Of a stretch of DNA of 12,641 bases, positions 7,136 through 12,415 are shown in pieces; position 1 is the first letter of the stretch; each line of letters begins with the position of its first letter. The notes beneath the pieces were generated by a model. The model was not told the DNA's origin and searched no databases. It worked only from the letters and a program-made list of their open reading frames with translations. The DNA comes from Candidatus Curtissbacteria bacterium. Lineage in GTDB: Bacteria > Patescibacteriota > Microgenomatia > Curtissbacterales > GWA2-41-24. The translations under genes were made by a program, and so were the position numbers. Where the stretch lies: contig JACPKK010000006.1 in assembly GCA_016187105.1 (NCBI GenBank), forward strand, positions 1-12,641. The letters are read 5' to 3'.

Positions 7136-8103
7136 CCCAGCTCCCCCTTTGGCTTTTTATTTCTTCACGGCCCAGACAATGGCTTAAAAATATCGCCCTT
7201 TTTGCTCCCCTGGTTTTTGAGGGAGAATTTTTTAACCCGGCCCGTTTTTGGATTGTCGTTTTGGGGTTTATTATCTTCTGCGCCGTGACTTCGGCAATTT
7301 ATCTTGTTAATGATGTAATCGATATCGAAAAGGATCGGGCGCACCCGTTTAAAAGCAAACGGCCGATCGCGGCCGGAAGAGTGAATCCAAGGGTGGCGCT
7401 TTTGGCGGCTTTTTTGATTATGGCGGCTGCTTTATTTTTTGCCAGTAAACTTTCGGCATTTTTTACGATAGCAACGGCGGCTTACGCCATTTTGCAGATT
7501 GTCTATTCGCTATTTTTAAGGTCGGTAATACTTCTGGACGTAATGGCAATTGCTTCGGGCTTTTTAATTCGCGTTTTTGCCGGGGCGGTTTTAATTGATG
7601 CCCATGTGACGATCTGGTTTATTTTGACTGTAGCGTCGCTAGCCTTATTTTTGGCAGTCGGGAAAAGGCGGTCGGAAAGGACGCTTTTGGTGGGCTCTGG
7701 AGGGAACTTGGGGACGCGATCGATTCTTCTTCACTACCCTGAATCTTTACTTGACTCGCTGACGGTGATGTTTGCGACAACCTGCTGGTTTTCTTACACA
7801 ATGTTTACCTTTTTGCAGCCGCCGCCTTCGGCCGGGCCGCAGGTTTTGGTGCTTTTTGGCGATTATCTGCCGAGGACATTTTTAGCCTCCAAATGGCTAA
7901 TGGCCACCGTACCTTTTGTAATTTACGGGGTCATGAGGTATCTATACGTAATCTATGAGAAGAAGGAGGGCGAATCGCCAGAGAGGGTGCTGCTTTCCGA
8001 CTACCCGCTTCTTTGGACGGTGAGCCTTTGGATAATAATGGTTTTTGTGATCATCTACGGGAGTGAGTTTCTGCCGGTTAAGATTCTAAGACTTTTGCAG
8101 TAA
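7096..8103 (+). CDS. UbiA-family, decaprenyl-phosphate phosphoribosyltransferase-like
   Basis: 335 residues from TTG 7096. It is a multi-helix UbiA-superfamily protein with SRPRQWLKN (24-32), the first acidic motif NDVIDIEKDR plus AHPFKSKRPIAAG (72-94), the second region YSLFLRSVILLDV (137-149) and KRRSE (190-194). The 'SRPRQWLKN' and 'DR.HP.K..RPIA.G' signatures fit decaprenyl-phosphate 5-phosphoribosyltransferase (mycobacterial Rv3806c type) better than quinone or heme prenyltransferases. That enzyme joins PRPP to a polyprenyl phosphate, opening the route to polyprenyl-phospho-ribose or arabinose donors. No DprE1/DprE2 epimerase or dedicated phosphatase is in the window, so the final pentose is open. 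It is the last gene of the cluster; its end faces the next minus-strand gene with only 8 bases between. Confidence 0.82.
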   Translation: MVKHELIAKAPKITQLPLWLFISSRPRQWLKNIALFAPLVFEGEFFNPARFWIVVLGFIIFCAVTSAIYLVNDVIDIEKDRAHPFKSKRPIAAGRVNPRVALLAAFLIMAAALFFASKLSAFFTIATAAYAILQIVYSLFLRSVILLDVMAIASGFLIRVFAGAVLIDAHVTIWFILTVASLALFLAVGKRRSERTLLVGSGGNLGTRSILLHYPESLLDSLTVMFATTCWFSYTMFTFLQPPPSAGPQVLVLFGDYLPRTFLASKWLMATVPFVIYGVMRYLYVIYEKKEGESPERVLLSDYPLLWTVSLWIIMVFVIIYGSEFLPVKILRLLQ

Positions 8104-8111
8104 TCAGAGTC

Positions 8112-8576
8112 CTATTTTAGTCCAAGCTTAAATTCGACCGTTTGGCTTTCGGCCGAGGCTTCGTTTGGGGAAAAGAGGCTGACGGCGGCGGAGCTTTGGG
8201 GGCTTAGGGATATTTGGGTTATTTGATTTTCAAGATCGGCACCGAAGAAAAGCTTCGCCTGGCCTGGAGTCACCTCCAGGCTGTATGTTTTGGGCTGGTC
8301 TTGGGGATTGGTTACAGTCAAGATGCCAATAAATGCTTGAGTAGGGCTGATTTTGGTAAATGATACTTTGTATTTATCTCCGTTTTGAGAAAAAGTGAGA
8401 TTGGGAAAATTTTCAGTCTGGAACGTTATTTCGTCAGGGGCAATAGTTTTGGCGCCGGCGATGCTTTCTACTTTTGTAAGGTTTTTGGCAAAGTAAAAAG
8501 GGGCGGCGATGAGACTAACCAGAAGCAGGACGGCGAAAAAATTAGCAGCGAAAGAGAGAAGATGACGCAATTTCAT
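8112..8576 (-). CDS. membrane-anchored beta-rich protein, unknown function
   Basis: 154 residues. A short basic N-terminus (MKLRH) and one hydrophobic segment (about 8-30) form a signal anchor. The rest looks like a single extracellular beta-sandwich domain: alternating hydrophobic strands, TVTNPQDQPKTYSLEVTP around 88-105, and a serine-rich end. I do not recognise a named family. The start ATG (8576-8574) overlaps the upstream gene's TGA (ATGA), so translation is probably coupled. A perfect palindrome (8584-8603) lies just upstream, exactly where a ribosome-binding site would be. It is probably an exported accessory protein working with the 4-helix membrane protein. Confidence 0.7.
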   Translation of the reverse strand: MKLRHLLSFAANFFAVLLLVSLIAAPFYFAKNLTKVESIAGAKTIAPDEITFQTENFPNLTFSQNGDKYKVSFTKISPTQAFIGILTVTNPQDQPKTYSLEVTPGQAKLFFGADLENQITQISLSPQSSAAVSLFSPNEASAESQTVEFKLGLK

Positions 8577-9133
8577 ATCTGGCCCTGCCTGCCGGCAGGC
8601 AGGTCTCTTTGAATCTCCAGTTCCCTTTCAACGTCGAGCGCGAAAACCCAGGAAAAATTAGCCGCAACAACAAAAGCAATGATAGAGATTTGAGGGTAAG
8701 TGATTTTAAAAATGGTTGAGACTATTAAAAAGCCGACCGAGAGCCAGAGAAAGGTTAACCAAATGGCGGCCTGGTAATAAAGGTTACCAGAAGGAGCAAT
8801 AAGGCTTTCAAGGTTCAGCCTGGCAAGCCTTGCATGGGTTTGGGGCGGAATATGGCTTTCATGGAAGAAGTGAGCCCGGACGATAACAAAAATTGTGCCA
8901 AGAGCGGCCAGGCTAAACATGGCCAGATTTCCAAAATTTTCGGCCAGAATGTAGGCCTGGTAAGAAGGAAAATGAATTGTAGGTAGAACTTTGAGAAAAC
9001 TGGCAGGAGCGACTGTAAAGCCCAGACCGAGAAAATAGACGGCCGCGAAAAGCCCGGCCATTTTACCCAAGATGAGGATAACGGCGGGCAAAACAGCCTC
9101 ATCGATCAGCTTGGTAATTGAGCGGGCAACCAT
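8573..9133 (-). CDS. four-helix membrane protein, unknown function
   Basis: 186 residues with four predicted membrane helices at about 14-40, 68-88, 120-142 and 147-167. A loop with several His (HFFHESHIPPQTH, 88-100) lies between helices 2 and 3. No named family is recognised. The last residues (DLPAGRQGQI) are encoded by a perfect GC-rich palindrome, a repeat translation that probably replaced or extended the native C-terminus. The start is ATG at 9133-9131; no Shine-Dalgarno is visible. A gap of 52 bases made of repeated AATT/CCAATTCC words separates it from the upstream lipoprotein gene on the same strand, and it overlaps the next gene by ATGA. A three-gene minus-strand operon is likely. 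Confidence 0.72.
   Translation of the reverse strand: MVARSITKLIDEAVLPAVILILGKMAGLFAAVYFLGLGFTVAPASFLKVLPTIHFPSYQAYILAENFGNLAMFSLAALGTIFVIVRAHFFHESHIPPQTHARLARLNLESLIAPSGNLYYQAAIWLTFLWLSVGFLIVSTIFKITYPQISIIAFVVAANFSWVFALDVERELEIQRDLPAGRQGQI
8584..8603. repeat. perfect 20-bp palindrome (LPAGRQG-type repeat)
   Basis: Ten bases CCTGCCTGCC are followed at once by their exact reverse complement. On the minus strand it encodes LPAGRQG at the C-terminus of the 186-aa protein. It ends 7 bases before the ATG of the following gene, so an mRNA hairpin here could influence that gene's translation. Confidence 0.9.
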
Positions 9134-9185
9134 AGATCAACTATAGAATTTCCAATTCCAAATTGCCAATTCCGAATTCTTAAAT

Positions 9186-10043
9186 CTAAAGCTTTTTGGT
9201 ATAGTCGGCAGAAACCCAGCCTTGTTTATCTTGCCCGCCTGATTGCGAGGCAGGGAATTTGACCTTGATCCAGCCTTGGGTTTCTTGGATAACTTCAAGC
9301 TGGTCCCCGGTTTTTACCCTGCCAATTTCCGGTGAACTGGTGCTGGCGTCCTGCCGCAGGCGCAAAAACCCCTGGGGCGTTTGGGTGACTTCAACTTTGG
9401 AGGTTTGAGGCTCGGGCGCAGGTGAGGTACCGCTTTCGATATTCCTGGCCTCTTGAGAGGCGAGCGTGACTTCGGCCAGAAGCCGAAAACTGGAGGTTGT
9501 TTTGATGGAAAATTCACGGCTGGTGTAGCCGTCTTTTTCGACAAGCACTTTGTGATCGCCGTCGTCAATCGCGGTTATCAGTTGCGGCGCCAAACCGGCA
9601 AGCTTGCCGTCGACAGTAACATTGGCGTCAGTTGGCATGGAAGTTACAAAAAGGCCCTTTTGGCCGGAGATCAAGGCGAGAGATTCGCCGGCTTGGCCCA
9701 AGAAATTGGAGGCAAGCTCGCGGTTAACGACGGTGAGCGTACCGGACCTTAAGCTAATTTTATCAACAAAGCTAGCCTCGGAAACGCTGATTTTAAGGCT
9801 ATAATCCCCTGCCTTGAGCTGATCGGAGAAAAAGGGCGTTTTGCCAACGTGTTTGCCGTCTAAAAAGATTGCGGCTTCCGGCTTGGAGGTTACCTGAAGG
9901 GCGGCTGGTTTATCGATGCCGATGGCGCTGCAGCCGGAGAGAAGCAGGACTAACGACGAAAGACTAACGACTAATGTAAAAACGTTTAGGCTAGCTTGGA
10001 CTTTAGTCTTTAGTCGTTTGTCGTTCGTCGCTTGAGAAGGCAT
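9186..10043 (-). CDS. lipoprotein with PEGA repeats and C-terminal SH3 domain
   Basis: 285 residues from ATG 10043-10041. It has a long signal peptide ending in the lipobox LLSGC (Cys38), which predicts a lipid-anchored extracytoplasmic protein. Two PEGA-type beta domains follow: one with VTSKPEAAIFLDGKHVGKTP (about 52-71), one with VTSMPTDANVTVDGKLAG (about 133-150) and KVLVEKDGY. An acidic/proline linker (about 205-220) leads to a bacterial SH3 domain (GFLRLRQDAS to GWVSADYTKKL, 225-285) of the kind that binds peptidoglycan. The SH3 domain carries an insert, PASQSGGQ (about 264-271), encoded by a palindromic repeat. The frame can be read back to a TTG at 10118, but that part encodes repeat DNA (ACTERSRSG), so the ATG is preferred. 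Probably a cell-wall binding or scaffolding protein. Confidence 0.82.
   Translation of the reverse strand: MPSQATNDKRLKTKVQASLNVFTLVVSLSSLVLLLSGCSAIGIDKPAALQVTSKPEAAIFLDGKHVGKTPFFSDQLKAGDYSLKISVSEASFVDKISLRSGTLTVVNRELASNFLGQAGESLALISGQKGLFVTSMPTDANVTVDGKLAGLAPQLITAIDDGDHKVLVEKDGYTSREFSIKTTSSFRLLAEVTLASQEARNIESGTSPAPEPQTSKVEVTQTPQGFLRLRQDASTSSPEIGRVKTGDQLEVIQETQGWIKVKFPASQSGGQDKQGWVSADYTKKL
9234..9254. repeat. palindromic repeat inside the SH3 domain
   Basis: CCCGCCT (9234-9240), a 7-base loop, then AGGCAGG (9248-9254): a 7-bp stem with one G-T pair. On the minus strand it encodes the PASQSGG segment, which falls between the SH3 strand GWIKVKF and the DKQGWVSADY strand, a position where bacterial SH3 domains normally have a short turn. 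Confidence 0.65.
9954..10023. repeat. imperfect inverted repeat in the signal-peptide region
   Basis: Arms at 9954-9974 and 10003-10023 are inverted and match at 18 of 21 positions. They are built from short GACTAA/GACGAA-like words. The repeat covers the start of the lipoprotein gene, so its signal peptide (TNDKRLKT...SLSSLVLLL) is largely repeat-encoded. Confidence 0.6.
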
Positions 10044-10057
10044 TGGACTAAAAGTAC

Positions 10058-10077
10058 CACTTCGACTTCGCTCAGTG
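10058..10077. repeat. palindromic repeat, TCGAC-n-CTC family
   Basis: CACT (10058-10061) pairs with AGTG (10074-10077) around a core TCGACTTCGCTC. The same design, with core TCGACAAGCTC and arms CGCCCT/AGGGCG, occurs at 12374-12396, so the two are members of one dispersed family. Next to it, GTGCAAGCACCT occurs twice (10075-10086 and 10100-10111). Confidence 0.7.
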
Positions 10078-10173
10078 CAAGCACCTTGATATACGTTCGG
10101 TGCAAGCACCTCGACCAAAATTAAATGGTAGTAATTCTTTTACTATCGGTCTTTTATTGTTTGCGGTTTTGAC

Positions 10174-10202
10174 TTGACTTTTGCGTTGATTTTTGCTACA
10201 CT
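10174..10202 (+). promoter_or_regulatory. sigma-70-type promoter of the M23 gene
   Basis: -35 TTGACT (10174-10179), a 17-base spacer, and -10 TACACT (10197-10202) preceded by TG (extended -10). Transcription would start near 10209, leaving a leader of about 84 bases before the ATG at 10293. A second TTGACT at 10169 is less well spaced. Confidence 0.6.
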
Positions 10203-10215
10203 TCCCACTTGTAAA

Positions 10216-10280
10216 TTCTCCACTATGGGTCGTATGACCCTAGTCCCCCAAGAAAGTTTATAGGGATTTTTAGTGGAGAG
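10216..10280 (+). ncRNA. candidate structured 5' leader (three-way junction)
   Basis: An outer stem, TCTCCACTA (10217-10225) with TAGTGGAGA (10271-10279), is 9 bp and perfect, with a further U-G pair. It encloses hairpin 1, GGGTC/GACCC (10227-10231, 10236-10240, loop GTAT), and a weaker hairpin 2, AGTCCC with GGGATT (10242-10247, 10263-10268). It starts just after the predicted transcription start and ends about 13 bases before the ATG. Hairpin 2 is followed by five T, so a weak terminator is an alternative. I recognise no known riboswitch class. Confidence 0.45.
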
Positions 10281-10292
10281 GAAAGGAAATAA

Positions 10293-10997
10293 ATGAGGAG
10301 ACAACTTAGAAAATTTGTAAGAAACCTTAAAAAGATCCGCAGGTCGCTTGAGGCTAAGAGCTTGAGGCTGGAGGAGCTTGGCGTCAGAGAGGTACTCAAG
10401 CTTGGCCTCAAACTTGCCCATACCCAAATTAAGATCAGGCCAAGGGCCCGTTTAGCTTCTAAATTCATAATCGTGGCTATACTGCTCTTGGCAGTTTTGG
10501 GCCCGGCCGCCAGCTATCTTGAGGCGAGGAGGGCAGATATTGAGATCGGCGGCCACAAGATTCTGGTAGCCCAGCCCCTCGATAAAGAGGTCGAGACAAT
10601 TGATATTGACCAGGAGATTTCTGCCCAAAAATCGCCTTTCGAGTTCTATAAGCCCGTTCTCGGCAATATTTCTCAAGGATTCAGCCGCTATCACAGGGCC
10701 ATGGACATTGCCGCACCGTACGGAACCCAGGTACGCCCGATTGGTAACGGTACAGTCGCCTTTGCAGGCAAGGTCTATGATGGACACGGCAATATGGTTA
10801 TTATTGACCACGGGAACGGTTTAAAATCCTCATATGCCCATTTGGGGAAAATCTATGTCGGCGCCGGTAACGATATTGATGCAAAAACTGCAATCGGTAC
10901 GGTCGGCTTAACAGGTAGAACAACCGGTGCCCACGTTCACATGGAGATTACCGACAACGACACTTATGTCGACCCTGCGGGTATTTTGCCGCGCTGA
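10293..10997 (+). CDS. M23-family (LytM-type) peptidoglycan endopeptidase
   Basis: 234 residues. A strongly basic, probably helical N-terminus (1-57, rich in K/R) precedes one membrane segment (about 58-75). A short linker leads to an external M23 domain (about 118-234). The zinc ligands are visible: H134 and D138 in HRAMDIA and H216 in HVHMEI, with H183 in YAHLG and H214 as the other active-site histidines. GYGNxVIIDHG-like and TGRTTGAHVHME segments are typical. It should cut peptide cross-links in peptidoglycan, and all catalytic residues are intact. The ATG has purine-rich AGGAAAGGAAA upstream. It has its own promoter and leader, and diverges from the lipoprotein gene. Within the N-terminal coding part, GCTTGAGGCT occurs twice (10346-10355, 10360-10369). 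Its stop is 2 bases from the stop of the convergent PH-domain gene. Confidence 0.9.
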   Translation: MRRQLRKFVRNLKKIRRSLEAKSLRLEELGVREVLKLGLKLAHTQIKIRPRARLASKFIIVAILLLAVLGPAASYLEARRADIEIGGHKILVAQPLDKEVETIDIDQEISAQKSPFEFYKPVLGNISQGFSRYHRAMDIAAPYGTQVRPIGNGTVAFAGKVYDGHGNMVIIDHGNGLKSSYAHLGKIYVGAGNDIDAKTAIGTVGLTGRTTGAHVHMEITDNDTYVDPAGILPR

Positions 10998-10999
10998 TT

Positions 11000-11503
11000 T
11001 TAGAGTGAGAGGGAACGTAATTTTGTTTGAGATTTAGCTTCTTCTTGCGTCTTATCCAGATCCAGTTTGGACGTCAGTTCCTCGATTAAGATTTTGAATT
11101 TGACCGGGTTTTCAAGGTGTTCGATGACGATTTCCCTTTGGTCAAAACCGGCAGTGATGATAATCAGATGACCGGTATTGTAAAGGTAGCGCTGGATAAA
11201 GGACTGCTCGATAGTGATGTGGGTAATGCGGTCGAGAGGCGCGGTGACGATTTTTCTGGTAAAAAGTCCGCGGACGATAAGGAAGCGGCGGTTTGTCAGA
11301 GCGTAAGTGTAAGATTGGCGGATCCTCAAAAGGTTGCCAAGTTTGGGAATGCCGATTAAGAGAAACGACAAGGGCATAAGCAAGATCAGCTGGATCCAGA
11401 AATAGCGATTGCCGATGCCGGTTACAAAAATAACCTCTTCGCCGGTGCCGAGGAGTTTGGCCAGTTTTTTCTTTTTCTTTTGACTGGAATGGGCAACGTC
11501 CAT
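11000..11503 (-). CDS. bacterial PH-domain (bPH_2/DUF304) membrane protein
   Basis: 167 residues. A lysine-rich N-terminus (QKKKKKLAK) is followed by GEEVIFVTG, a hydrophobic segment at about 35-52, and a bPH_2-like domain at about 65-147: YALTNRRFLIVRGLFTRK (67-84), TAPLDRITHITIEQS (87-101), GHLIIITAG (111-119). The tail is charged and predicted helical. The family is a small membrane-associated beta fold, often of unknown function. It is monocistronic as far as can be seen, divergent from the next gene, and convergent with the M23 gene. Start is ATG at 11503-11501. Confidence 0.82.
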   Translation of the reverse strand: MDVAHSSQKKKKKLAKLLGTGEEVIFVTGIGNRYFWIQLILLMPLSFLLIGIPKLGNLLRIRQSYTYALTNRRFLIVRGLFTRKIVTAPLDRITHITIEQSFIQRYLYNTGHLIIITAGFDQREIVIEHLENPVKFKILIEELTSKLDLDKTQEEAKSQTKLRSLSL

Positions 11504-11520
11504 GCGGTCAGTCTTAGTTT

Positions 11521-11548
11521 AGCATAAAGGCCAAGTTACAATTGACAA
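11521..11548 (-). promoter_or_regulatory. possible promoter of the PH-domain gene
   Basis: On the minus strand: -35 TTGTCA (11548-11543), a 16-base spacer and -10 TATGCT (11526-11521). It overlaps the plus-strand -35 element of the divergent gene, so the two could compete. Confidence 0.3.
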
Positions 11549-11570
11549 TTAATAAGCGACATTTGACAAT
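11542..11570 (+). promoter_or_regulatory. promoter of the 206-aa surface protein gene
   Basis: -35 TTGACA (11542-11547, perfect), 17-base spacer, -10 GACAAT (11565-11570, 4 of 6). The predicted start (about 11577) leaves only about 10 bases before the ATG at 11588, with no Shine-Dalgarno, so translation may be near-leaderless. Confidence 0.45.
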
Positions 11571-11587
11571 GATTAGAGACTGCACAA

Positions 11588-12208
11588 ATGGAAAAATCAC
11601 TGCTTTCTAAAATTTTGGCCAAAATCGGCATAGCCATCTTGGTGGTGGCGCTTTTTGACCTTGCCTACCTCAACTATTTAACTTTTAAGACTGTGACAAC
11701 AAATGAGTCAAGGACAGCCAATTTAAACCCTTCCCCAAACGCAACAGTTGAGGCAGTGCCGGACGCTTCTCCCCAAGCCCAAGAAGCGGTCGAGCCGGCC
11801 CCTGCACCTTCAGTTATCAAGGAGACGATTGTGCAGACAGCCCAAAAGGAGATTTTTATACCGATTGGAAGCGGTTCAACCTTTAACAATAACTACACTG
11901 ACTTGGCCGGGCTGGAAGTAGCGATTGATACGGCGAAATACGGGGCGATCGAATCGGCAGTTTTTGAAGCGGCGATCTGGGTTCAAGACGGCAACGGCAA
12001 AATGTTTGCCCAACTCTATAATAAAACCGACGGGCACCCGGCATGGAACAGTGAAATTTCAACAAGCTCGGCAAAAGGGGTTTTGACTACTTCCGGTAAG
12101 GTTAGCCTCGACAGCGGGGCAAAAACGTATAAGGTTCAAGCGAAGACTAATTTAACCAGTTATGCGGCACATGTAGACAACGCCCGCGTTAAGATAACAC
12201 TAAAGTAA
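11588..12208 (+). CDS. anchored surface protein with Pro/Ala linker and beta domain
   Basis: 206 residues. A short basic N-terminus and one membrane helix (about 12-32) anchor it. A low-complexity P/A/E/S linker (about 45-78) presents a C-terminal beta-rich domain (about 86-206) starting FIPIGSGSTF and ending NARVKITLK. The domain has the look of a jelly-roll or carbohydrate-binding-like fold (FEAAIWVQDGNGKMFAQLYNKTDGHP). I know no named family for it. It is probably displayed on the outside of the cell. The last 26 codons, including the stop, are duplicated exactly downstream. Confidence 0.72.
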   Translation: MEKSLLSKILAKIGIAILVVALFDLAYLNYLTFKTVTTNESRTANLNPSPNATVEAVPDASPQAQEAVEPAPAPSVIKETIVQTAQKEIFIPIGSGSTFNNNYTDLAGLEVAIDTAKYGAIESAVFEAAIWVQDGNGKMFAQLYNKTDGHPAWNSEISTSSAKGVLTTSGKVSLDSGAKTYKVQAKTNLTSYAAHVDNARVKITLK

Positions 12209-12215
12209 ACTTTTG
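12131..12215 (+). repeat. 85-bp direct repeat, copy 1 (gene 3' end)
   Basis: Identical, base for base, to 12263-12347. Copy 1 covers the last 26 codons and stop of the surface protein gene plus 7 bases. The two copies are offset by 132 bases, a multiple of three, so copy 2 is in the same frame. Two stops (TAA 12206, TGA 12218) separate them. Confidence 0.97.
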
Positions 12216-12273
12216 CTTGAACCTTGCGATTCTTGTCCGCCATCTGGCGGACTGCGGGTCTAAAGGTTCAAGC
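12215..12273 (+). other. hairpin between the repeat copies
   Basis: GCTTGAACCTT (12215-12225) pairs with AAGGTTCAAGC (12263-12273), 11 bp perfect. The enclosed GTCCGCC/GGCGGAC (12235-12241, 12246-12252, loop ATCT) is a second perfect stem. The inner stem resembles the window's other GC-rich palindromes. It may act as a terminator for the surface protein gene, but has no T run. Confidence 0.7.
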
Positions 12274-12347
12274 GAAGACTAATTTAACCAGTTATGCGGC
12301 ACATGTAGACAACGCCCGCGTTAAGATAACACTAAAGTAAACTTTTG
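12263..12347 (+). pseudogene. 85-bp direct repeat, copy 2 (gene 3'-end fragment)
   Basis: An exact copy of 12131-12215, carrying the codons KVQAKTNL to KITLK and the stop but without start or the rest of the domain. It has no sign of independent expression. Full identity means either a recent duplication or an assembly artefact. Confidence 0.85.
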
Positions 12348-12356
12348 GAGACGATT

Positions 12357-12377
12357 TTAGTATTCGCCCATGCCGCC
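12357..12377 (-). pseudogene. displaced GroEL-like tail (GGMGEY-stop)
   Basis: Seven minus-strand codons read G-G-M-G-E-Y-stop, a typical chaperonin C-terminal tail. They lie 39 bases past the real groEL stop and in another frame. This frame stays open back into groEL (about 12443) without a stop, crossing the 12374-12396 repeat. Confidence 0.5.
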
Positions 12378-12396
12378 CTTCGACAAGCTCAGGGCG
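12374..12396. repeat. palindromic repeat, TCGAC-n-CTC family
   Basis: CGCCCT (12374-12379) and AGGGCG (12391-12396) flank the core TCGACAAGCTC. Same family as 10058-10077. No T run follows on either strand, so it is not a classic terminator for groEL. Confidence 0.75.
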
Positions 12397-12415
12397 CTTC
12401 TGCGGATATTAGTTT

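Noticed and set aside
10044..10118. Longer N-terminus of the lipoprotein from TTG 10118
   Set aside because: The extra residues (with ACTERSRSG) translate a dispersed repeat and would put 62 residues before the lipobox Cys.
10216..10280. Known riboswitch (c-di-AMP ydaO or purine type)
   Set aside because: The conserved core sequences of those classes, as I know them, are absent; only the general shape and the gene target are suggestive.
12374..12396. Intrinsic terminator of groEL
   Set aside because: The stem is not followed by a T run in the groEL direction, and the sequence belongs to a repeat family also found at 10058-10077.
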